A DNA stretch of 64,000 nt from Euryodendron excelsum (Eukaryota; Streptophyta; Magnoliopsida; Ericales; Pentaphylacaceae), in NCBI GenBank assembly GCA_033060915.1, contig CM065387.1, positions 39,102,501-39,166,500 on the forward strand. Direction: 5' to 3'. The first letter of the stretch is position 1, and every line of letters starts with the position of its first letter. The notes beneath the pieces are model-generated. The model worked only from the letters and a program-made list of their open reading frames with translations. It was not told the origin of the DNA and made no database searches. Below are positions 34,377-46,000 of this stretch, piece by piece. Position numbers and translations under genes: made by a program.

Positions 34377-35029
34377 AATCCAGAAAAATTCTTTTCGCTC
34401 AAATAGTACGCACCATGTCTGCAGAGTTGTTTAATGAATGAGAAGAGGAGTGTTTTCAAGAATTGCGTGATTTAGAGGGATGCTTGTAAGAAGGTTGCCA
34501 GTAAAGAAATTTCATCTCCCTTGCAAGTTCTTTTCCATTGAGTAATCTATTAATTCTAAGGGTAATTACACTTCCTTACTTGTGGTTTGAGCCAAAATCA
34601 GATGACCCCTTGTGGTTTAAAAATAAACACATGACCTCATATGGTTTGGACTTAATCTACAAAATAGATGAAAACAGATAGATTCACGAAAATTCTGTTA
34701 TAGAAATATTTTTGTCATTTTATCTCTCCACATTAGAACATAAAAAAAATAATTTGGCCCTTTTGTGCCAAAATAAAGCGTTGTCTATCGAGATGTTTCT
34801 TTTTGTTATTTCACCAAATTGTCTTTTTAATATTCTAATTTGGAGATATAAAATAACGAAAATATCCCTATAACAAAATTTTCATTAAATCTAACGATTT
34901 CATCTATTTTGTAGGTAACACCAAACCACAAGGGATCATGTATTCACTTTTGAGCCATATATAGACTTCATCTAATTCTGGCCCAAACCACAAAGAGGTG
35001 AAGTGTAATTACCCTTAGAATTAATAAAT

Positions 35030-35500
35030 AACACGATGGGAAAGAACCTGAAAGGGAGACGAAATTTCTTTACTGGCAACCTTCTTACAAACATCCCTCT
35101 GAGTCATGCAATTCTTGAAAGCACTCCAGCTCTTCTCATTCACTAATAACTCTGCAGCCATGACAAGTACTGTTTGAGCACAAAGAATTTCTCTGGGTTC
35201 TTCTCATCTTTAACTTTGTTGGTTATTCTTAACATAATGAACCCCGTAATAACAGCCATCAATATAACAAGTACAAGCAACACCGTTAGATAGATCATTA
35301 ACAAGAGCCTAACTTTTCATCTTACAAAGATCAATCCCACCAAGAAGAGCATAAACATGAAGATTCCATATACCAAATCACGTCCCGAAAGAAAATGAAT
35401 GCAACTTGAATAACCCCAAATCAATGAAATTACAGCCACCATTATGTTATACAGTGATAGAAGCACGGCTAATAATCCCTAGAAGCCTCTTCAGTTGTTG
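35030..35500 (-). pseudogene. Tetraspanin fragment, opposite strand
   Basis: On the minus strand this copy encodes the second and third membrane segments (VISLIWGYSS-like, then IYLTVLLVL and VITGFIML). It continues past the point where the plus-strand copy stops, into loop sequence with WLQ, then a Trp and Cys spaced as in tetraspanins, and VCKKV. It carries a stop in the first cytoplasmic loop, a frameshift after WLQ and a damaged 5' part. It is a pseudogene. Confidence 0.65.
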
Positions 35501-35574
35501 AAGACCAATTACAATGGTTGCACTTCCCACAAATCCAACAATGGCAGCATGTGACAAAAATTCCACAAGTAAGC

Positions 35575-36585
35575 CCAAGCTACATATAAGAGAGAGAAAT
35601 GCATGTTAGAGGACAACACAAATACAAAATACGTACTAAGAAAAATCGAGAAAAAAAAAAGGAGAAGAAAAACAAAGGTTATGGCAGGCTTGAAAAGAAA
35701 ACATATGTCCAAATTGTTATACTCTTCATTCGGATCTTATGATCTTGCGATATTATAATCCATTTTGGCCAAATCGATGTGGATCTTACAAATGCTCCCT
35801 TAGAGATAGGAACATACGATTTTGGTGTAGGATTTTACGGGATCATAGAATCCTAATCCTACCCAATTCCATTTTTTAATTTTGTTTTGCTATGTCAATG
35901 TTCTTAATTTTCATGTTTGTGGACTACTCATTCTACACTAGGCCGAAATTAAATAAAAATATGGCATATTGAATTGAACATAATAACAAAAACAAATTAG
36001 GGCAACCAACATAACTACATTATAATATTTCAAAAAAGCTAGAGAGTTAAAAAGCCATAATAGTCCACAAATTTACAATATTTCAGAAAAAAAAAAAAAA
36101 CTAGAGAGCTAAAAGAACATAATAGTCCACAAACATGAAGATCCACAAGAAACCCTGAGCTAAAGATAAGAGAGAGAAATGCATGTTTAGAAGACAACGC
36201 AAGTACAAAATACTAAGAAGAACCGAGGAAAAAAAGGAGAAGAAAAATAGAGGTTATGATCGGCTTCGGAAAAAATATGTCCAAACCATAATTGTTAAAC
36301 TCTCGGTTCAAATCATATAATCCTACGATCTTACAATCTATTTTGGCAAATCAATGTGAATCTTATAGGAACTCCCTTAGAGATAGCATCATACGATTTT
36401 GGTATAGGATCTTACGGGATCGTAGAATCTCGATCCTGCCCGATTTCATTTTTTAACTTTGTTTTTTGTATCAGTGTCTTCAATTTTCATGTTTTTGGAC
36501 TCCCCATTCTACCCTGGGCCCAAATTAAATAAAAATATGTCATATTGAATTGAACATGATAACAATAACAAATTAGGGCAATTAC
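35575..36585. repeat. Tandem duplication, unit about 585 bp
   Basis: 35580-36000 is repeated at 36165-36560. Shared blocks are AAGAGAGAGAAATGCATGTT, CTCCCTTAGAGATAG, CATACGATTTTGGT(A/G)TAGGAT and AAATTAAATAAAAATATG(G/T)C. The units contain GATCTTACGGGATC-like words, also seen at about 37160. No coding signal. Confidence 0.7.
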
Positions 36586-38149
36586 AGTATTTCAAAAAAC
36601 ACTAGAAAGCTGAAAGAACATAATAAAAGCTATTCAAACGTCTCCATGCCACTCGCTAATTCATTTCACCCTCCAACAATAGTTCATCTCTCTCTCTCTC
36701 TCTCTCTCATTAAACGATTGATCATTCGACTGTATTTTTGCCTTTTCTTCTTTCCCGTTAATCAAGAAGCTTAAAATCTAGTAATTTTTTGTTTCTTTTA
36801 TCTCTTTATTAATGTTTTGTTCAACTTCTTCTTTTCTCAATTGTTTTAATCATAAATTGCAAAACTCAGAACCAACCCTTTTTTCTCTCGCCATGTGTAT
36901 CATTTTCTTAATATATAGTGATTCTTTTATTATAAGTTGTTCCAAAATTCTTGTTTATTGTCATTTGTTTACTTACTACTACGACAAAATGCAACAAGTA
37001 GAGATATTGCTCAGATGAAATGTTCATATTTATATGTTTTACAATATTTCTAACATTTTGTTTTTATTGTTTTGCATAATTTAGGCTCATTTTATGTCTA
37101 CTTCCATTAAAATTTTATGATATAAAAACTTATTACGCATTTTTCTTCCTTTCATTGTAGGATCTTACGATCCTCTGTCCAATCCAAAGTAGGATCCCAA
37201 TTTTGACACTCTTGGTTCAAACCGATAAAAACAATGAAATTTACTTCTCATTATTTTCATCTCCATCAACTTCATTTTAATTTGCCCAAGATGTGAGTCA
37301 ACAGCATCATTGTGATTACTTTGTAGTTTTGTTAGATTCTTTGTTCATTGTTTCTGTTTCTTTCTGCTGTTTGTTTCTTCCTCAAATACCAAAAACTAAA
37401 AAGAACGACAGTTCCACTATCTGCAGCTTGGACATATCGCAACACTTACCTTCGTGAGAAGTCTTTGCCTTGAGTTCAAATTCTTCAGATAGCAATCTGT
37501 TATTTAGTTCCTAAAAAAAGAAGAAAACAATCCTCTATGATCAATGATCCTATTTACAATTTCCAATACCCATATTTCCATCCAAAAGGCTGAACGTTCT
37601 TGTACTCACAACCCTATAACTGCTTTTTTAGTAGGTTGGTTTCATTTTCCTCTCATTACAAGTGCCCAATTAAAATGGAGTTCTATTTCGTATGTAGTGA
37701 ATGCCCTTATATTAGAGAAAGAACCTCACGGGATCCCAGATGACTTGTTAACAATTGTACCAAGCAATAAAAATGCAACCACAGACGGGAAAGGTCGAAA
37801 ATAGACACTGCTTCAATCACTACAACAACTTTCTACTTTTTTCTAATTTTTTTAGAAAAAGAAAATCTCATATTTTAGAAAAGAAAACATGGCTGCGGAT
37901 TGCCAAACAATCAACAAGTCCAAAAAATGAATGTTGAATACTCAAATGTCAAGCATGAAGATAATTAAGATTAGACTTGATAGTAAGGCTGTTTTTGGTA
38001 AAAACTTATGTTACCTCGCCCCTTCTAAATTTATAAAATACATTGTCGGACACTCGACACTCAGATAAGAGTATGGGATATGTGTCCAATATGGCTAGTT
38101 AGACATACATCTAACATGTATAAGTAATTAAGTTTATATTAGAACTAAG
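36586..38149. other. Intergenic sequence
   Basis: A CT microsatellite lies at about 36688-36708. Frames at 36812-37018 and 37544-37804 show no recognised motif, splice context or composition bias. A GGATCTTACGATCC word at about 37160 recalls the duplicated unit to the left. Confidence 0.4.
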
Positions 38150-38468
38150 CAATATTTTGAAAACCGAACAGGACGGTTCAACCAGTTGAACCGTCGACGG
38201 GTCGAATAAACAGTCCGAATGAACCCTCAAAACCATTCAAGATGGAAAAAAGGCATATTTATTTCAAACCGTCCAAAATCGCAATTGAACCAAATGACCC
38301 TTTGAACCGGTAACGTTCTTAAGGATTGTTCAGTATTAAAGCAGTTCCCTCTTTGCCTCCCCTTCCTCCATTCAACCTCTTTCCATAGAGTAATTTACTC
38401 AGTACTCCGGTACTAGTACTTCTAACAATCTCCATCTCCGACTCCGACAGCTTCCCATGGCAATACAT

Positions 38469-38560
<92 letters not shown>

Positions 38561-39072
38561 TTCTCTCTATCACTTCTTTTTCCTCACATGACAAACTTGG
38601 ATCTAAAACAAAAGAAAAGGAGGTGATGCTATAGTATTATACAAGTATACACACAAATACATAGATTCTATCATATGGTCCCCTGATAAAGTGGCTTGGA
38701 GATTGTATTTTTTTGGCCTTTTTGTTAGGAAAAAAAAAGCATTGGAGATTGAATTGTTCTTAATCTAAATACTAATTAATTATGTAACCCAGTAAAAGTA
38801 AGTAGAGATTAAAGTTTGAATTGTAGATTTAATTTATTGGCTTTATAGCAAATTCAATGTCTCAGTTGGACTTTGATTTTATAGGCTTCATTACTTATGA
38901 ATAATGGTTTGACATAATTTTAATGTAACACTAATCTTAACACTTAGTTTTAATTTATTTATTTCAATAATTTAAAATATTTATGACATCACGGTTTAAT
39001 TCCGGTTGAACCACTAACCCGTAACCCGATCCCTTTTTGGGTTCACTCAACGGTCTGAGTTTCAAACCATTG
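38150..39072. mobile_element. Non-autonomous hAT-like element with CT tract
   Basis: A perfect 8-bp direct repeat GAACTAAG (38142-38149 and 39073-39080) flanks it. The ends are inverted: CAATATTTTGAAAACC and GAGTTTCAAACCATTG. Subterminal GGTTCAACCAGTTGAACCG (left) and CCGGTTGAACCACTAACCCG (right) are typical of plant non-autonomous elements. The interior contains an 86-bp CT run and a minus-strand stretch (about 38330-38460) that could be captured gene sequence, unrecognised. Confidence 0.7.
38472..38557. repeat. (CT)n microsatellite, 86 bp
   Basis: An uninterrupted CT run inside the hAT-like element. It produces a spurious Arg-Glu repeat frame on the minus strand. Confidence 0.95.
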
Positions 39073-39909
39073 GAACTAAGCATATGACTTCCATTTTAAG
39101 TATGAAATGCTATATTTTAACTTGCAAATACCACTTTACCTTAAAAAAATAAAAGAAGTATTTACAAAATATGAAATTTAACCTTGTCCAAATATCATTG
39201 AACATAAAAATTAATGAATCCAACACTTGGAGACATACCCGCACCCTACACCAGGACCCAAGTACAGGTAATATAGGTAAAAACTTTATGCATCATCAAG
39301 GACCAAACCAGAAATTATGTTGAGGGGGGACCATGGAAGACCAAGGTGAATTTTTTTTAATTTTGTTGAGGGGTTAAGATAAAAATTCTATTGAATTTTG
39401 GAAGGTCAAGCTAAATTTTTTGAATTTTGTTGGAGGGTCAAGGACTTATAAAGGTAAAAATTGTTAAATTTTGGAAAGTCAGAGGAAAATTTTTAAACTT
39501 GCAAGGGGGCCAATATACATACCCTTTTTTTTATCATAAATACTCAAAATTTATAGGGCTTGAATTGGATTTCATCAAAGTTCAGGGGGGCCATGGTCGA
39601 ACCGTAGGTCTGTCCCTGTGCATCATGTAGTTCAAATTACGCAATTTTCTATGCTAATCAACTGGCACATCTTTGCACAACCTCAAGAACTAGTATGTGT
39701 GAAATTTCTTTAGGAAAGGTCATTTACCACACTACAGATCTTACAACTGGATTTGAAGTTATCCGGTACGTTTTCTCCGTAAATCTTGTAAGGAGGTGTC
39801 CTGAACTTAGTAAAGACTTTGCTCAGCACAGTACCAGATATGGAAAGTAGATGAAAGTAACATAAATAATCTACTTCAACCAGACTGAATAATATTAAAA
39901 AGACCATAC
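39073..39909. other. Intergenic and likely 3' flank of minus-strand gene
   Basis: Repeated GGAAGGTCAAG / TTTTGGAAAGTCAGAGG words near 39390-39490 are simple low-copy repeats. Just to the right, 39910-39951 on the minus strand is flanked by an acceptor ATTTGTAG and donor GTATGG and could be a further 42-bp exon of the gene at 40001, but it lies beyond that gene's apparent stop. Confidence 0.35.
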
Positions 39910-40000
39910 CTTCATCTGACCCCAGTTGAACTACTTTAGTCTCAATTTCAGCTACAAATGGATATTAAACTAAGCCTTTTTCCCAATTTTGCTTTTCTTG

Positions 40001-40060
40001 CTATAAATTTTTCATGTCTGTAGTGTTGGCCCTGATAGCTGCTTTTTGCAACTTCTCGAG
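40001..40060 (-). CDS. Last exon of the coiled-coil gene
   Basis: The acceptor TTGTACAG is followed in frame by [19 protein letters not shown] and a TAG at 40003-40001. It joins without phase change to the exon ending at 53057, extending its Lys/Glu-rich helix. The exon is 60 bp including the stop. Confidence 0.45.
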   Translation of the reverse strand, partial: LEKLQKAAIRANTTDMKNL

Positions 40061-43000
40061 CTGTACAATGTATATCAAACAATTCATACATCTAAAACAA
40101 CTTTAATCCAAATAAGTGGCTGATTACTCTTAGAAATAGTAATCTTTTGGCTTAAATTGCTAGTTGATTAGTTGAATTTAGTGTTAATTTAGTATTCTAA
40201 CTCCTAAAACGCGTTAAAACTATTTTTGTACACTTCTTGCAGGAATTGGAGCTTAAACTAAGGCAAATGGGCAAATGTGGGGGTGACCGATCGATCGCCC
40301 AATCGATCGCCCAATCGAACGGTCCACGGAACATTCGATCGGCCGATCGATCGGTGATCTTGCGATCGATCGGTGACCCTCTGTTCGACCTTCTGCAGCA
40401 AACTTCAGAGAGGGCATTTTTCCGATCGATCGGTCGTTCGATCGGTGACGTCGGAATTTCCTCAACAGACTACACAGAAGCAAACTTCAGAGGGGTCGGT
40501 TTTGCGATCGATCGGCCGTTCGATCGCCTGGACCGTTCGATCGGTCGTACACCAATCGATCGGTGTGTACAGACTCTGTTTTTCTGCAGAGTATAAAAGC
40601 TGTATGTTCGAGACAAAAGGGGGATAGGTCATTTTCTGCAGAATCTGGACGGGAAAGAAGCTCTAAAAAGTGGATTTTTGTTATCTTGTAAGGTTTTTAG
40701 TTAGATCTACTCTTAATGCTCTGTATTTAATGTCATTTATTGCTTTTGGATCATTGTAAATGAATGCTTGATATATATATATATGAAGTGAATGATTTTC
40801 TCTCATTTTCTTGCTACTTTTCCTCATTTTCTTAGTAACCAAACACTAGTTATATCTAGTTTAATGGTAGATTTGTCTTATTTTATGCTCTTTGACATGG
40901 ATTCTAGTAGCTAAATACCTCTTGGATGTGGTTGTGAAGATCCACCAAGGATCTTCAAAGGGTTGAAAATGGGTTGTATGAACTTTAAAGTCATATCCTC
41001 AAAATTATATGGTTTCATTTGATTTAGCATGAGATTCATTAGAAAAACTTAGATTCATAACCCTTTAGCAAAATTTATGCACAAATCAATATTTGATATA
41101 GGTATTGCACATGTTTAAGGTTTGATTCTAGGGTACCAATTATAGATTCCCTCTTTATGCTCAATCAAATAAAACCCACATTTTTATAGTCGATATTTTC
41201 CGAATCAAGAATCCAAAGTGTGATTCTTGATTTGAGTTATAAACCTCTCATTGAAAACCCTTGCTGTGAATTGGTGGAACAAAACAACCATGTCCAAGCT
41301 TTTCTCCTTAATTACATAAAACTAGCTTTTGTTATCTTTATTAGTCACTAAATTATTGCATGAAGTAAAGAACCACCATCATCTCAAAACCAACATATTT
41401 TCGATCTCTTTTATGTTAAGAAAATATAAGAATTTTCATTTGCAATCTATTAAGATAAGTACCCGTGCTAGTTGAGCTTTGTTGCTATATTTGCATAATT
41501 CCCTTGGGAGAGAACGACACCGGATCCTCCGGTTTTACTACAAGCGCGACCTCCGTACCCTTGCGGAGTGACTCCAGTTGAAGCACATCTGGAGGCGTGT
41601 CAAGTTTTGGCGCCGTTGCCGGGGAATTCATAGGCAAAAGCTACACCGGACGAAAGCTAAGGATTGCGGAAGAAAATTGAAAAAAAAAAAAAACACACAA
41701 AAAGGGTGGATTTCATCACCACCCCCGAGGGAAGCATCTACGGGCTTCGGGCCCCGGTACACTCTCATTTCGCTTAAGGTGTTTTATATTTAGGATTATT
41801 TTTATTTCTTCTTTTCTCTAGTTTATTTTGTTTGGTATAGTATAATTACATTGCATTTTTGTTAGGAAATTATCCCTCTTCGGGAGTATTTAGTGGAGCT
41901 AGGATAGTTTGTGAAAGTTTCAAATTGGTGGTACGCTTATTGTATGTGGAGATTGGAGGTACGGAGTTGAATTGAGAAAAAGCCGTTGTCCGGCCTAGAA
42001 TTGAAAAACAGCCGTTGTCTGGCCTAGGGAATTGTGTATGATGTGCTGAACGACCCTATCGGTCCAACCTTATGTGTGCATTCATTCTTGCATGTCATAT
42101 TTCACACGGGACGAACATCATCGCCTTGTGAGGATTGAGAGCATTGAGAGTACAAGCACATCTTCACCATCACCTAACTTACCTTTAGTGGTCGACCTAG
42201 GTTTCATTCCAATGGCAAATCCCAATGAACTCGACTTACCTAACATTCAACCCTTGCATCCAAATATCCAAATCAACTCGGAAGGTCATGAGGAGTTTGA
42301 AAGAGGGAGCCATCATGGCGACGTGGCGGCTCCCCCTATACGGACTCTCCGGGACTACTTAAACCCACCAAGGCAAGCACCAACATTGTGCATTGTTTTC
42401 CTGCCCCATCACAGCACTCTAAACATTAGGTCGGGAATGATGCAAATGTTGCCTCAATTCCACGGGATGGATTCGGAACAACCCTACATTTTTCTTAAGG
42501 AATTTGAGGATGCTTGTTCAATTGCTATGGACAACTCATGTCCAAGGGAAGTATTTTTGTTGAAACTCTTCCCATTTTGTTTGAAGGACAAAGCTAAGTT
42601 TTGGTTCAATTCCTTGCGACCCATGTCCATCCATTCTTGGGCTACTCTCCAAGGGGAATTTTTGAGCAAATTTTTCGCCAAAAATCGAACTGAGGCCATT
42701 CGAAGGCAAATTTCATAGTTTTCTCCTTTGTTGAGGGAAACTTTCTTTCAATGTTGGGAGAGGTTCAAAGACCTCTTAAATTCTTGCCCCCATCACGGTT
42801 TCGCCGATTGGCACGTCATCAACACATTTTATTCTTCTTTGACACCCCAACTCAAGCAATTTGTCGAGTCTATGTATGCTGGGACGTTTTTTGATAAGCA
42901 ACCCCATGAGACATACGATTATTTTGATAACTTGGCAAATAAGGCTAGAGATTGAGCACTTACCGGGACCCAAAATCCCGAGGGTCGCTCAATCCAACAA

Positions 43001-46000
43001 GGGATGGGAAGATATCAACTCAAGGAAGTTGATGATGTCAATACTAGGGTGGCTACCTTGGCAAGAAAATTAGAGGCTTTTGAGGTGAAAAAAGTTCAAT
43101 CGGTAGAGAGTGAGGAGTTGAGAGAAGTATGTTGTCTTGTGTGTGAAACCTCGGACCATACCACCGCTTCATGCCCAATCATTCCGGGTGTGAAGGAGGC
43201 TTTGCATGGCCAAGTTAACGCAACTGGCCAATATTCAAGAGGAGGGGGTAACCCCTATTCAAAAACATACAACTCAGGATGGAGAGATCATCCCAACTTT
43301 GGGTGGAGGAACAATGAAGGGACTTCAAACTCCCACAACTATCAAGGAGGGTATCAAAACCCTCAATCATACCAAGCACCTCCACCCCCACAAGCACTGC
43401 CACCACAACATCCACCTCCACAAGCACTCCCACCACAACATCCACCTCCACCTTACCAACAAGCACCCGTGCCCCAATTCCAAAATCAACCAAGGCCATA
43501 CCAACCCCTCCATAGGAAGCCCATAGAAGACAATGTTTACCAACTTGCCAATGACATGAGGGGTTAGTTCAAAGGTTGATAAATAAGAGAAAGTGTTAGA
43601 CCAACACTATAGGTTACTTGAGGATATCCAAAAGCAAATGTCTACATTGACACAAGCTTTGACCCAAAATGTCCCGGGAAGATTCCCGGCTCAACCTCAA
43701 CCTAACCCGACGGTTAGGCAAGTGCACATAACCGAGGGTAAGAGTGACCCTAGTACGAGTCATGACCAAGTGCAAGCCATAACCACACTTAGAAGTGGCA
43801 AGACCATTGATAAAACTATTCCACCTCGGGATGAGACTTCTAGGAAGAGTGTTGGTCAAGAAGAGAAAGAAAAAGAGAAAGAGGAAAAAGAACAGAGAGA
43901 AGGGGGGGAAAACTTAGCCAATCCCATCGAGATTTTGAGTGAAAGTGAGAGGGATAAGAGAAGGGACATAGTCAAACATGCTCCCTTCACGCAAAGGTTG
44001 ACCAAACCAAAAAATGAACTTCTAAATTGCGAAATTTATGAAGTGTTCAAACAAGTAAAGGTCAACATCCCTATCCTTGACGCAATTAAGCAAAAACCTT
44101 CTTATACTAAGTTCTTAAAGGACTTATGCACTTTTAAGCGAAGGTTGCATGTCAAGGAAACCGCCATGATGAATGAAAATCAAAGTGCGATTTTGCAATG
44201 TAAGACTATGCCGAAATTCAAGGACCCCGGATGTCCTACTATTTCTTGTACCATTGGGAATACCAAGATCGATCGTGCCTTGTTAGACTTAGGGTCTAGT
44301 GTCAACCTTTTACCCTTTTCAGTGTATAAGGAACTTGGCCTAGGAGAGTTGAGCCCTACTCGTGTTACCTTGCAATTGGCAGATCGTTCTATAAAGGTTC
44401 CAAGAGGTATCATCGAGAATGTTCTCATCCAAGTTGATAACTTTTGCTTCCCGGTCGATTTCATTGTCCTAGACACCCAACCTGTTGAGAGTTGCATAGT
44501 TCACAACCAAATTTCTGTGATCTTGGGACGCCCTTTCCTAGCTACTTCCAATGCCATCATACATTGTAGGAATGGGTTAGTGAAATTGTCTTTTGGCAAC
44601 ACCACCTTCGAGTTTAACATCTTTTCAGTTGCCAAACAAAAGGGGGAATGTGAGGATATCCGGGAGGTAGACATCATAGAGAGCATAATTCAAGAACACT
44701 TTGAGCGGGAGAGTTTTGAGGACCCTTTGGAGAGGGCATTAGTGAGAGGTGAACTACATGCTTCACTTGATAGTGAGGGCATGGCGTCAAGTGAATTGTC
44801 TCATTGAGAGGGTGAGAGAGAGGAGTGTTTACATGTGGGTCAATGGACCCCTTCTTTTGAACCCCTCCACCCTAGTGCCGAGAAACCGATTCCTTCGGAG
44901 GAGAAGCCTCCCATTCTCGATAGAAAGCCTTTGCCTTCCAATTTAAAGTATGCATTTTTAGGGGATGGGGAGTCATACCCGGTTGTGATTTCCTCTAGCT
45001 TGTCTGGGACCCAAGAGGAAGGGTTGATAGCATTGCTTAGGAAACATAGAAAAGCCCTATGATGGACTATCGCCGACCTTCATGGGATTAGTCCTCTCGT
45101 GTGCACTCACCGCATTTTTAAGAAGAGGAGGCTAAATCCATTCGTCAAATGCAAAGGCAATTGAACTCTAATATGAAGGAAGTGGTTAAAGGTGAGGTTT
45201 TAAAATTGCTAGATGCGAGTATCATTTACCCCATCTCCGATTCGAAATGGGTTAGTCCAACCCAAGTGGTGCCTAAGAAATCGGGTGTCACGGTGATAAG
45301 AAATGACAACAATGAGTTAGTGCCAACCCGTGTGCAAACCGGGTGGCGAATGTGCATTGATTATCGCCGCCTCAATAATGTGACCCGAAAGGACCACTTC
45401 CCTTTACCCTTCCTTGATCAAGTCCTAGAAAGGGTGTCCGATAAGGCTTTCTATTGTTTTTTAGATGGATATTCGGGGTACAATCAAATCGATGTAGCCC
45501 TTGAGGATCAAGCCAAGACAACATTCATTTGTCCGTTTGGCACATATGCTTATAAACGTATGCCCTTCGGGCTATGTAATGCACCGGCAACATTTCAAAG
45601 GTGCATGATGAGCATATTTAGCGACATGATTGAGCAAATTGTCGAAGTCTTCATGGATGATTTTTCCATCTATGGGGATACTTATGAAGGTTGTCTTGGT
45701 AATCTAGGAAAAGTTTTGATGAGATGTGAGGAGAGTAACCTTGTGCTCAATTGGAAAAAATGTCATTTTATGGTTACAAGTGGTATAGTTTTGGGGCATA
45801 TTGTGTCGGCCGAAGGGCTTGAAGTTGATAAAGCAAAAATTGAACTCATTCAAAAATTGCCCGCCCCAACGTGTGTGAAGGTGATTAGATCATTTCTTGG
45901 GCATGCCGGTTTCTATCGGCGTTTCATTGAGGGTTTTAGTGCAATCTCTAGACCCATGTGTCATCTTTTGTCCCAAGATGTTCCCTTTGAGTGGACATCT

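Larger units (their letters stand above)
34065..35509. repeat. 1.4-kb palindrome of tetraspanin sequence
   Basis: The left arm 34065-34787 and right arm 34788-35509 are inverted copies. The pairing can be followed from the membrane-segment coding region, through the 3' region (GTTGCCAGTAAAGAAATTTC and its complement GAAATTTCTTTACTGGCAAC), to the inner arms (TAATTCTAAGGGTAATTACA at 34551, mirrored at about 35004-35023). Identity looks high near the gene parts and lower toward the centre near 34787. A transcript through it would fold into a long hairpin. Confidence 0.75.

Noticed and set aside
38319..38594. 91-codon minus-strand frame with an Arg-Glu repeat
   Set aside because: It is the CT microsatellite read in one frame, inside a hAT-like element.
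40287..40565. CRISPR array or satellite
   Set aside because: Spacing is irregular, there are no unique spacers, the genome is plant nuclear, and the words are palindromes within an LTR.
40237..40627. Open frames of 84-119 codons in the LTR with RSIGRSIG repeats
   Set aside because: They are translations of the CGATCGATCGG array, present on both strands and in both LTRs, upstream of the TATA box. No codon bias beyond the repeat.
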